Below are positions 1-7,994 of a stretch of DNA of 9,082 nt, piece after piece. The translations under genes and the position numbers were made by a program. Source of the DNA: Bacteroidales bacterium (GTDB lineage Bacteria > Bacteroidota > Bacteroidia > Bacteroidales > 4484-276); assembly GCA_029939965.1 (NCBI GenBank), contig JAOZRY010000018.1, positions 7,184 to 16,265 of the forward strand. The letters run 5' to 3'. Within the stretch, counting starts at the first letter, position 1. Every line of letters begins with the position of its first letter. Under the pieces are notes generated by a model, which saw only the letters and a list, made by a program, of their open reading frames with translations, was not told the DNA's origin and did no database searches.

Positions 1-1059
1 TTTTCTGATGATGATGCAATTAAAAGTATAATTATTTTTAGTTGCGATAAAAATAACTTTTCGAGTGCCGATATCGAAAGATTGATTCCTTCAAACAAAT
101 TAGTTTTTGGAGCAATTTTTCCTCAAGTTATCTATAAAAACAATAATTATGATACTGGTATAATTCTTATTGGGATAAACGAAAAACCCGATATTATGAT
201 TATTAATAATTTGAGTGATGATAAAATTGATTACGAAGATTATTTAAACGATTCAATTATTGATAATGGATATAAAACCCTTTTTGTACTTGTTGATGGG
301 TTTGCCACACGAATTAGTGCCTTTATCGAAAATTTATTTAATGTTTACGGATTAGAGCTTAATTTTATTGGAGGAGGTGCCGGAAGTCTCGATATGGTTC
401 AAAAACCATGTCTGATTACAAATAATGGACTAATAAAAGATGCGGCAATAGTTGCTGCTTTTAAAGCCAATAGCAGTGTGGGTGTGCAGCATGGCTGGCA
501 ACGTTTATGTGGCCCGTTTAAAGTAACTCATTCATTAAAAAATTCGATTTGCATGCTCGACAATAAAGCTGCTTTTGATGTATATAAAGAAGTTATAGAG
601 AACGATTCGGGAAAGAAGATTGATGCAGATAATTTTTTCGATATAGCTAAAGCCTATCCATTTGGAATTAGTAAAATGGGAACAGAAAGTATAATACGCG
701 ATCCAATAATGTTATCTGATGATAATTGCATTGTTTGCGTTGGAGACATTCCCCAAGATTCGTTTGTACATATTTTTAAGGGAGAGGCAGACATGTTAAT
801 AAAGGCATCAGGCGATGCATTTAATCAAGCAAAACTGAATTTTGAAAACCGTAGTGGCAAAGAAAATATTTTTTTTATTGATTGTATTTCACGCGCTTTG
901 TTTTTAAAAGATGATTTTAATAAAGAAATTGAAGCAATAAACTATGATAATTCAATAATAGTTGGAGCTCTTACTTTAGGCGAAATAGCCAATAGTGGTA
1001 AAGATTATCTGGAATTTTATAATAAAACAGCAGTAGTTGCACTAATAGATAATTTATGA
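1..1059 (+). CDS. FIST-domain sensory protein (5' end outside the window)
   Basis: Frame 1 is open from the first base, so the true start lies upstream; the TTG at 82 sits inside the domain and is not a credible start. The visible 352 residues cover most of FIST_N and all of FIST_C. Recognisable parts (residues counted from base 1) are a GGGAGS turn at 124-129, the segment ending QHGWQRLCGPFKVTHS, then LDNKAAFDVYKEV near 185, which opens FIST_C. Further on come PFGI, RDPI, an FFIDCISRA strand, and a closing GALTLGEIANSG...NKTAVVAL. FIST proteins are predicted cytoplasmic small-molecule sensors, possibly for amino acids, and are often encoded beside histidine kinases or methyl-accepting proteins. 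No membrane segment is visible. The stop codon overlaps the start of the next kinase gene (ATGA, 1056-1059), so it probably feeds that kinase. Perhaps 20-50 N-terminal residues are missing. The family call is firm; the ligand is unknown. Confidence 0.88.
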   Translation, partial: FSDDDAIKSIIIFSCDKNNFSSADIERLIPSNKLVFGAIFPQVIYKNNNYDTGIILIGINEKPDIMIINNLSDDKIDYEDYLNDSIIDNGYKTLFVLVDGFATRISAFIENLFNVYGLELNFIGGGAGSLDMVQKPCLITNNGLIKDAAIVAAFKANSSVGVQHGWQRLCGPFKVTHSLKNSICMLDNKAAFDVYKEVIENDSGKKIDADNFFDIAKAYPFGISKMGTESIIRDPIMLSDDNCIVCVGDIPQDSFVHIFKGEADMLIKASGDAFNQAKLNFENRSGKENIFFIDCISRALFLKDDFNKEIEAINYDNSIIVGALTLGEIANSGKDYLEFYNKTAVVALIDNL

Positions 1060-4000
1060 TTTCCCCATACGAAAAAATACAAATACTTTACGAAATATCA
1101 TTAACAATAGGAGAAGGAAATAGTATTCAGGAATCAGCAAAAAAAGCATTATCTATTTACCTTCGAAAGTTAAATTGTACAGCCGGAGTAATATTTGCAA
1201 AATCGGAAATTGCAAATATAGTATCGTATAAACATATATATTCTATACCTCGACGAATCGAAACTAAAAGTTTATATGAAGATATTTTATCCGATATCCC
1301 CAAAGAAACACCCCACCTACAATCTTTTTTATTAAAATTGCCAATAATAAATTCATCAATAAATAATACCCATTCATACCTAATGGAATTGCCCGACTAT
1401 GGCTTAATATTATTGATAAAAAAAGGAGAGCCATTTTCTGCCGACATAATCCATTCTCTTAAACCATTAAATAAAAAACTTGCCGAAACAGGACTTAAAT
1501 ATCAGCAAATATCGGCATTAGAAGAAAGCAATAAACGATACCAATTACTATCAGAAAGTACATTTGAATCAATTTTTCTTTCGGAAAAAGGTGTTTGCAC
1601 AAATCAAAATTCGATTGCCGAAAACCTATTTGGATATTCATTGCAAGATGCTATTGGAAGACCCGGAACAGATTGGATACATCCTGATTACAGAAAAATT
1701 GTTATCGAAAACATGATGGCAGGAAATCAGGAGGCTTACGAAGTAGTTGCTCAAAAAAAAGATGGTAGTACATTCCCTTGCGAAATTCAAGGTAAGATGA
1801 CAGTTTTTGAAGGAAAAGCAATAAGAGTAACAGCATTACGCGATATTACCTCCCGCAAAAAAGCAATTGAAGCCCAAAAAGCCAGCGAACAAAGATTTAC
1901 AGAAACTGGCGATTTATTACCTCAACCTATTTGGGAGGTTAATATTGATGGCAAATTTACATACACAAACAAAGCCGGATACGAAAAAATGGGATATTCC
2001 AAAGATGATATTGAAAAAGGAGTATTGTTTACAGATTTAATAGTTGATGGCAATAAAACTCGGATTAAAGAAAATTTTATGCGTAAAATTCGAGGTTTGA
2101 TTAATAATGATAATGGGTTTATATGTAAACAAAAAGATGGATCAACTTTTCCCGCATTAATTTATACAGCACCAATAAGAAAAAATGGAAAAATTGTTGG
2201 AATAAGGGGTATAACTTTAGATATTACACGGCAAAAGGAATCGAAAAAAAAACTTCAACAAAATTTGTTACAGCAAGAAACTCTTTCTGATATTGCAATT
2301 AATCTTAATTCGCTCGAAAATTTTAATTCGCGGATAAATAGCTCTATCTCAAAAATTGGAAATCATTTGAATGTTAGTCGTATTTGTATTTTTGAAAACA
2401 ACTCCATAACAAAAACAACAACCTGTACTTTCGAGTGGTGCAATATTGGTATTGAATCGAAACCAAAAACATTACACAATATTGAATACAAAAACATTTT
2501 GTTGTGGCAGGAAACACTACAAAAGAAAGGGAAGATTTTTATTGATGATACATCTAAGATTTCATCAGAAATTTACAATCCTTTTTATTCAAAACCAGCA
2601 AAATCTATTGTTGCATATCCAATTTTTGTTAAAGGAAACTTTTTTGGTTTTATTGTTTTCAACGAATATAATATAAATAGAAAATGGGAGAAGTCGGAGA
2701 TTGAAGCTTTACGAACATTTTCGGGTATGATAGCTAATATTTATGAAAGAAAATTAACAGAACAATCGCTCAAAGAAAGCGAATCGAAAAACCGCGCAAT
2801 ACTCGAATCGATACCTGATATTTTGTTTCAATTTGATAAAAAAGGAAAAATTATAAGTTATCGAAATTCATCAACAGAGCCTCTTGTAATTGCACCAAGT
2901 AATTTTCTTGGAAAAAATATAAAAGAAGTTTTTCCAGCATCATTTTCTGATAAAGCTATTAATGCAATACAGCAGTGTATAACACATGGTCAGTTTAAAT
3001 ACGAATATGTATTAACAATAAACAATCAGGAAAAATATTATGAAGCACGTTTGGCAAGAATGAACCAAAACGAAGTGATTGCAATTATTCGCGATGTATC
3101 GGAACGGATAAAATTTGAAGAACAACTAACGCAAGAACGTGATAAAGCAAACAGAGCAAATAAAGCTAAGAGTCAATTTCTTGCCAGTATGAGCCACGAA
3201 ATTAGAACCCCAATGAATGCAATTCTTGGCTTTAGCGAAGCATTGTATCATAAATTAGAATCCAAATCTCATCAGGAAATGATTAAATCGGTATTGAATA
3301 GTGGTAATTTGCTATTGTCATTATTAAATGATATTCTCGATTTATCGAAAATTGAAGCAGGAAAACTCGAAATATTAAATCATCCATTAGATTTAAAAAA
3401 CATATTACATGAAATACAACTTCTGTTTACTGATAAAGCAAAACAAAAAGGTGTTGAAATAAGTGTTTCCTACGCTTCAACTTTTCCGAATACTATTATT
3501 CTTGATGAGATTAGAATTAAACAAATAATTTTTAATATAGTAGGTAATGCTGTAAAATTTACTTCACATGGATTTGTTTCGATCTATGCCGATTTTGTTT
3601 TTTCATCGAAAAATAAAGGTGAATTAATAATATCGGTAGAAGATTCAGGTATTGGAATACCCAAATCGGATTTAGAACATATTTTCGAGATTTTTACTCA
3701 ACAACAAGGACAAATAAATCGGAAATTTGGAGGAACGGGAATAGGCCTGACCATTTCGAAACGATTGGTTGAAAAAATGAAAGGCGTAATTTCAGTAACA
3801 AGTGAGATAGGCAAAGGTTCTGTTTTTAAGGTTAAAATTCCTGATGTTGGAATCAATACCATGAAAATTGAACGCAAAGGTGTTTCAGACAAATCTCAAA
3901 ACATAGTGTTCGAAAAAGGCAATCTGCTAATTGTCGATGATATATCTACAAATATTCAAACAGTATCAAATTTTCTCGACCCTTCAAATATTACAATATC

Positions 4001-4607
4001 ATCTGCCGAAACCGGAGAAATAGCTCTTGAAATTTTAAAACACACAAATCCAGATTTAATACTTTTGGATATCAGAATGCCGGGGATTGATGGATATGAA
4101 GTTGCACGTAGAATAAAAGCAGATACTCAAAAGGCTCATATTCCCATTATAGCATTTACAGCCTCAGTTTTTAGTTCCGATAAAATTGATAGCTCCGGAG
4201 ATTTCGATGGTTTCTTACAAAAACCTGTTAATAGAGACGAATTGTTTACAGAGCTGGCTCGTTTTTTAAAACATAAAATAAAAAAAGAAATATTACCCAA
4301 AAAGCAAGTTGTTACAGATTCATCCAACAATTCAATTCATGATATAATATTTGTATCTCCTAATATTATTAAAACACTTAATAAAGTTTTTATCCCCCAA
4401 TGGGAAGATATTAAAGATCAATTCGTACTATACGAAATCGAATCATTTAATAAAAAACTGTATGAGTTTGCAACAAATAATAATTTATTATTTCTAAAAG
4501 AATATACAATTGAAATTAGTCAATACCTTGAGCAATTGGATTTAACTTTATTACAAACCCGATTAGCTGATTTTTCATCGATAATTAAAAAATTAATTGC
4601 AAAATGA
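1056..4607 (+). CDS. Soluble hybrid histidine kinase, PAS-PAS-GAF-PAS-HisKA-HATPase-receiver
   Basis: 1183 residues with no membrane helix or signal peptide, so a cytoplasmic sensor kinase is expected. Approximate order: cryptic GAF-like region 1-155; PAS 160-265; PAS 278-395, each PAS having a KKDGSTFP- or KQKDGSTFP-type strand and ending in an RDIT- or LDIT-type motif; GAF 406-570; PAS 574-689; a short linker helix; HisKA with SHEIRTP and phospho-acceptor His714. The ATPase domain has an N box with Asn831, G1 DSGIG at 863-867 and G2 GGTGIGL at 892-898. The receiver runs 956-1070 with acidic pair Asp961/Asp962, acceptor Asp1005, Thr1035 and Lys1056. Kinase and receiver both look catalytically intact. 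The last ~110 residues form a helical tail resembling a phosphotransfer bundle without its histidine motif. The ATG at 1056 overlaps the FIST stop, and the gene's stop overlaps the next kinase start, which implies coupled translation. The signal probably comes from the FIST protein; the phosphate may pass to the next gene's receivers (inference). Confidence 0.93.
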   Translation: MISPYEKIQILYEISLTIGEGNSIQESAKKALSIYLRKLNCTAGVIFAKSEIANIVSYKHIYSIPRRIETKSLYEDILSDIPKETPHLQSFLLKLPIINSSINNTHSYLMELPDYGLILLIKKGEPFSADIIHSLKPLNKKLAETGLKYQQISALEESNKRYQLLSESTFESIFLSEKGVCTNQNSIAENLFGYSLQDAIGRPGTDWIHPDYRKIVIENMMAGNQEAYEVVAQKKDGSTFPCEIQGKMTVFEGKAIRVTALRDITSRKKAIEAQKASEQRFTETGDLLPQPIWEVNIDGKFTYTNKAGYEKMGYSKDDIEKGVLFTDLIVDGNKTRIKENFMRKIRGLINNDNGFICKQKDGSTFPALIYTAPIRKNGKIVGIRGITLDITRQKESKKKLQQNLLQQETLSDIAINLNSLENFNSRINSSISKIGNHLNVSRICIFENNSITKTTTCTFEWCNIGIESKPKTLHNIEYKNILLWQETLQKKGKIFIDDTSKISSEIYNPFYSKPAKSIVAYPIFVKGNFFGFIVFNEYNINRKWEKSEIEALRTFSGMIANIYERKLTEQSLKESESKNRAILESIPDILFQFDKKGKIISYRNSSTEPLVIAPSNFLGKNIKEVFPASFSDKAINAIQQCITHGQFKYEYVLTINNQEKYYEARLARMNQNEVIAIIRDVSERIKFEEQLTQERDKANRANKAKSQFLASMSHEIRTPMNAILGFSEALYHKLESKSHQEMIKSVLNSGNLLLSLLNDILDLSKIEAGKLEILNHPLDLKNILHEIQLLFTDKAKQKGVEISVSYASTFPNTIILDEIRIKQIIFNIVGNAVKFTSHGFVSIYADFVFSSKNKGELIISVEDSGIGIPKSDLEHIFEIFTQQQGQINRKFGGTGIGLTISKRLVEKMKGVISVTSEIGKGSVFKVKIPDVGINTMKIERKGVSDKSQNIVFEKGNLLIVDDISTNIQTVSNFLDPSNITISSAETGEIALEILKHTNPDLILLDIRMPGIDGYEVARRIKADTQKAHIPIIAFTASVFSSDKIDSSGDFDGFLQKPVNRDELFTELARFLKHKIKKEILPKKQVVTDSSNNSIHDIIFVSPNIIKTLNKVFIPQWEDIKDQFVLYEIESFNKKLYEFATNNNLLFLKEYTIEISQYLEQLDLTLLQTRLADFSSIIKKLIAK

Positions 4608-6169
4608 CACCAAAAACCCACATACTAATTGTTGACGATGTTCCCGAAAATTTAAAAATAGTAGCCCTTATGCTAAAAGCCAGTAACTATGAACTTGCTC
4701 TTGCTTTAAATGGGCCAACCGCACTAAAAATATTAGATGAAAATAAAATTGATTTGGTATTATTAGATGTAATGATGCCAGAGATGGACGGTTTCGAGGT
4801 TTGCAAAAGGATTAAGGAAAATTTTCAAACAAAAGATATTCCTGTAATATTTCTTACTGCCAAAACCGAAATCGAAGATATTGTAAAAGGTTTTAAATTA
4901 GGTGGTGCAGATTATATTAGCAAACCATTTAAAAAAGATGAATTGCTAATACGAGTACAGAACCATGTTAAATTAGCAGCCACCAAAAAAAAATTAATCC
5001 TCTCAAATCAGGAACTAATTAAAGCTAAAGAAAAAGCAGAACATGCCGAAAAAGCACAATTTGAGTTTCTTTCAACAATGAGTCACGAAATTAGAACTCC
5101 GCTTAATGCTGTAGTTGGGCTTACCAATATTCTATTGCTGGAAGAACCAAAACAGTCGCAAATCGAATATCTATCAACCTTAAAATTCTCATCACAAAAC
5201 CTTCTAAATATTATAAACGATATTCTCGATTATAATAAACTTGCCATTAATAAGGTCTTCTTGGAGCAAATAGATTTTAATATTTTCGATATTATTAAGG
5301 GTATGCATTACGCCATGGAAAGCCTGGCAAAAGAGAAACAAATTGAACTAAAATATAGTGTCGATCCTAATATTCCTGAAATTATAGTTGGAGATAGTAC
5401 ACGCTTATTACAAATAATTAATAATTTAATAAGCAATTCGATTAAATTTACTAAAAAGGGAATTGTAAGTATTGATGTATTAAAGATTTTTGAAACCGAT
5501 AGATTTGTTAAACTAAAATTTATTATTAAAGATACAGGCATTGGAATACCCAAAGACAAACTTAACACCATTTTCGAAGAGTTTACTCAAGCATCGAGTA
5601 ATACAACCCGTGAATATGGTGGTACAGGATTAGGTTTGCCAATTGCAAAAAAATTGCTCAAAATTATGGGATCCGATATTCATTTGGAAAGTGAATTAGG
5701 AAAAGGTTCTGCGTTTTCTTTCGATCTTCAATTTGTAATTGGCGAAAAAAGAAGTGTAGAAAATAGAGATGTAGTTGTTGAATTTGATGATTCATTAAAA
5801 GGCAAAAAAATTCTTTTAGTTGAGGATAACAAGATAAATCAAATGGTAACAAAAAAATTCCTCAAAGAGTGGGAATGTGAAACAAAAATTGCGGAAAACG
5901 GACAAATAGCTTATGAAATGATTTTTCAGGAAAATTTTGATGCAGTACTAATGGATTTGCACATGCCCGTAATGGATGGATATGAGTCAACAAGAATTAT
6001 TAGAAATCAAAAAGATGAGCGATTTCAAAAGCTTCCAATAATTGCACTTTCGGCATCGGCACTTGGCGAAATTGAGATAAAAACTAAAAAATTTGGAATG
6101 GATGATTTTTTAACAAAACCATTTGTTCCGTTTCAGCTTTTTTCAACTTTAGTAAAACATACCAAATAA
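4604..6169 (+). CDS. Hybrid histidine kinase, receiver-HisKA-HATPase-receiver
   Basis: 521 residues, soluble. The first receiver (6-~125) has Asp11/Asp12, acceptor Asp55 in LLDVMMPEMDG, Thr85 and Lys107. A charged coiled-coil-like helix (about 128-155) leads to HisKA with MSHEIRTP and His161. The ATPase domain shows an N box around 270-283 (Asn274, Asn278), G1 DTGIG from Asp310, and G2 GGTGLGL at 339-345. The second receiver (about 400-521) has Glu407/Asp408, acceptor Asp451 in LMDLHMP, Ser483 and Lys505. All phosphotransfer residues are present. There is no sensor domain: the N-terminal receiver takes that place, so another kinase, most simply the upstream hybrid kinase, probably controls this enzyme. 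No output or DNA-binding domain follows the second receiver. The ATG at 4604 overlaps the preceding stop codon (ATGA). The gene ends the signalling operon; 53 bases separate it from the glycosyltransferase gene. Confidence 0.93.
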   Translation: MTPKTHILIVDDVPENLKIVALMLKASNYELALALNGPTALKILDENKIDLVLLDVMMPEMDGFEVCKRIKENFQTKDIPVIFLTAKTEIEDIVKGFKLGGADYISKPFKKDELLIRVQNHVKLAATKKKLILSNQELIKAKEKAEHAEKAQFEFLSTMSHEIRTPLNAVVGLTNILLLEEPKQSQIEYLSTLKFSSQNLLNIINDILDYNKLAINKVFLEQIDFNIFDIIKGMHYAMESLAKEKQIELKYSVDPNIPEIIVGDSTRLLQIINNLISNSIKFTKKGIVSIDVLKIFETDRFVKLKFIIKDTGIGIPKDKLNTIFEEFTQASSNTTREYGGTGLGLPIAKKLLKIMGSDIHLESELGKGSAFSFDLQFVIGEKRSVENRDVVVEFDDSLKGKKILLVEDNKINQMVTKKFLKEWECETKIAENGQIAYEMIFQENFDAVLMDLHMPVMDGYESTRIIRNQKDERFQKLPIIALSASALGEIEIKTKKFGMDDFLTKPFVPFQLFSTLVKHTK

Positions 6170-6210
6170 AAACTCTTGAATTAATCAGGCTAATAAAACC
6201 ATGAAGTTCT

Positions 6211-6218
6211 TATTTTTG
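6211..6218 (+). promoter_or_regulatory. Possible Bacteroidota -7 promoter element (TAnnTTTG)
   Basis: TATTTTTG matches the Bacteroidota -7 consensus TAnnTTTG and lies in the 53-base gap before the glycosyltransferase gene. Two points count against it. The nearest TTG upstream (6176-6178) leaves a 32-base spacer instead of the usual 19-21. The element also ends only 4 bases before the ATG, so transcription from it would give a leaderless or nearly leaderless message. A chance match in AT-rich DNA is quite possible. Confidence 0.22.
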
Positions 6219-6222
6219 TGCC

Positions 6223-7416
6223 ATGAAATTACTCGTTGTATTACCGAGGTTTCCGTATCCGCTCGAAAAAGGCGATAAACTGCGTGCATACAACCATATC
6301 CGGTTTTTATCGAAAAAGCACGAAATTATTCTGTGTACTTTAAACAATACTGAGGTTTCCGGTGAACACCTTAAAAAACTCAGGCCTTTTTGCAAATCAA
6401 TACATGTATTTAAAATTAGCAGATTTAGCATTCTGATCAATCTTTTCTTTGCCATATTCAAAGGTATTCCATTTCAGGCAGGATATTTTTATAATAAAAA
6501 AGTTCAAAAGCAGATTGATCAAATTATTCATTCCGAAAAACCCGATCACATTTTTTGCCAACTCCTTAGGGTAGCCGAATATGTAAAAACAAAGAATATT
6601 CCAAAAACCATCGACTATCAGGATGTGTTTTCAAAAGGCATTGAACGGCGGATTTCGAAAGTTCCTTTTTATCTCAAACCCATATTCAAAGAAGAATACC
6701 GGCGGTTGAAAAAATACGAACACGATTTGTTTAATATTTTTGATAATAAAACTATCATCTCCAACCCAGACCGTGATCTGATTCCACATCCTCACAATCA
6801 GGAAATTGTTGTTATTCCCAACGGAGTTGATTACGATTTTTTTTCGCCAATTGAACAAGAGAAAAAATACGAAATAGTTTTTATTGGCAATATGGGCTAC
6901 CCACCCAATGTAGATGCTGCTGAATATTTGGCGCAAAAAGTACTACCCATTGTCCATAAACAAAAGCCTGAAGCCAAACTTTTATTGGCTGGAGCCACTC
7001 CTGCCAAACGGGTGCTGGAGCAGAAAAGCGAATATGTTCACATTACCGGATGGGTTGACGACATTCGTGATTGTTATGCACAGGCCCGTATATTTGTTGC
7101 GCCCATGCAAATTGGCACCGGTTTACAAAATAAACTATTGGAGGCAATGGCCATGAAAATCCCAAGCATATCCTCGAAACTTGCTAACGGGGCACTTTGT
7201 GCCAAAGATGGAATGGAAATACTGATTGGTGAAACCCCCGATGAATACGCTAAGCATATAATCAAATTGCTTGATGACACAAAGTATGCTCATCAAATTG
7301 CAGAATCGGCTTATACGTTTGTTCGATCTAAATATGATTGGGGAAATGCAACAAAATTATTAGAAAATATTATGGAGGAAAAAACAAACTGTTTCAGGAA
7401 TAATAACCAAGATTAA
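6223..7416 (+). CDS. GT-B fold glycosyltransferase, family 4-like
   Basis: 397 residues, a normal length for a two-domain retaining glycosyltransferase that moves a sugar from a nucleotide-sugar donor to a glycan or lipid-linked acceptor at the cytoplasmic face. The N-terminus reads MKLLVVLPRFPYPLEKGDKL, the layout seen in the Stp1-type sugar transferases first described with PEP-CTERM/exosortase loci. The donor domain begins near NGVDYDFFSP, continues with FIGNMGYPPNVDAAEYL and ITGWVDDIRDCYAQA, and reaches GTGLQNKLLEAMAMK at 298-312. The second Glu of the family's E-x7-E motif is Glu307; the first is not obvious, as I recall for this subgroup. No PEP-CTERM or exosortase gene is visible, so that link should not be assumed. 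The ATG at 6223 gives the canonical N-terminus; no in-frame start upstream is better. The gene is richer in G+C than the kinases before it and probably heads a three-gene unit. Donor and acceptor cannot be told from sequence. Confidence 0.87.
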   Translation: MKLLVVLPRFPYPLEKGDKLRAYNHIRFLSKKHEIILCTLNNTEVSGEHLKKLRPFCKSIHVFKISRFSILINLFFAIFKGIPFQAGYFYNKKVQKQIDQIIHSEKPDHIFCQLLRVAEYVKTKNIPKTIDYQDVFSKGIERRISKVPFYLKPIFKEEYRRLKKYEHDLFNIFDNKTIISNPDRDLIPHPHNQEIVVIPNGVDYDFFSPIEQEKKYEIVFIGNMGYPPNVDAAEYLAQKVLPIVHKQKPEAKLLLAGATPAKRVLEQKSEYVHITGWVDDIRDCYAQARIFVAPMQIGTGLQNKLLEAMAMKIPSISSKLANGALCAKDGMEILIGETPDEYAKHIIKLLDDTKYAHQIAESAYTFVRSKYDWGNATKLLENIMEEKTNCFRNNNQD

Positions 7417-7441
7417 AAAAAATTATTAAAACAACAAACCT

Positions 7442-7978
7442 ATGGAAAACAAAATAAAACATTACCGCATTGTACTTTTAATTAATGGCATTATTGCTAT
7501 TCTTTTTGGTGCAGTAGCATTATTTACACCTGTAATTACTATTAAAACCATCGTAATATACTTTGGCATTGTTTTACTTATTGGTGGAATTGCCGGAGTA
7601 TTGACCTCAGTAATAAGCATGAAAAACAATAAACCCTGGTTTTCCGCTCTTGTAAGTTCGGTTGTAAGCATTGTAATGGGTATAATCATCATTTTTAATA
7701 CACGGTTAAGTTTAAACATCTTCGCCATAATATTCGGAATTTGGGCACTCGTGATTGGAGCTATTCAACTTTTTATAGCCATAAAACTGCTCAATACCGG
7801 AAAGTATAAAAAACTAATGATTATAAATAGCAGCATTACACTGATACTTGGATTGCTATTGTTTTTAAATCCCTTTGGAACCATCGTTGCTCTGGTATAT
7901 ACTGTTGGAGTTTTGGCTGTAATAATCGGAGGTATCTTACTATTCTTTTCATTTTCGATCCGCAGTGTTGAACAATAA
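7442..7978 (+). CDS. HdeD/DUF308-family integral membrane protein
   Basis: 178 residues, almost wholly hydrophobic, with six predicted membrane helices at roughly 10-32, 34-57, 66-87, 91-114, 123-145 and 148-173. The helices come as three repeating pairs, each beginning with a polar or aromatic step and followed by G-rich hydrophobic stretches (INGIIAILFGAVALFTP, SSVVSIVMGIIIIFNT, NSSITLILGLLLFLNP). This internal threefold repeat is the hallmark of the DUF308/HdeD family, named after an Escherichia coli acid-resistance membrane protein. Its biochemical role is unknown, and acid resistance should not be assumed here. The gene starts 25 bases after the glycosyltransferase stop, behind an A-rich leader with no Shine-Dalgarno site, and ends 16 bases before the next start, so it is probably in one transcript with both. 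Confidence 0.85.
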   Translation: MENKIKHYRIVLLINGIIAILFGAVALFTPVITIKTIVIYFGIVLLIGGIAGVLTSVISMKNNKPWFSALVSSVVSIVMGIIIIFNTRLSLNIFAIIFGIWALVIGAIQLFIAIKLLNTGKYKKLMIINSSITLILGLLLFLNPFGTIVALVYTVGVLAVIIGGILLFFSFSIRSVEQ

Positions 7979-7994
7979 AAATTAATAAATTTTG

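Noticed and set aside
82..1059. TTG at base 82 as the start of the FIST gene
   Set aside because: The frame is open from base 1 and the upstream residues fit the FIST_N fold (IIIFSCDKNNFSSADIE), so the gene simply begins outside the window.
6190..6217. Weak hairpin with a T-run before the glycosyltransferase as a terminator for the kinase operon
   Set aside because: The possible stem (AATAA/AAC with GTT/TTATT) is A/T-rich, bulged, and runs almost to the start codon; it is not convincing.
7992..7994. TTG at 7992 as the start of the DUF481-like gene
   Set aside because: An ATG follows immediately in frame at 7995 and gives a normal signal peptide; TTG adds only one residue.
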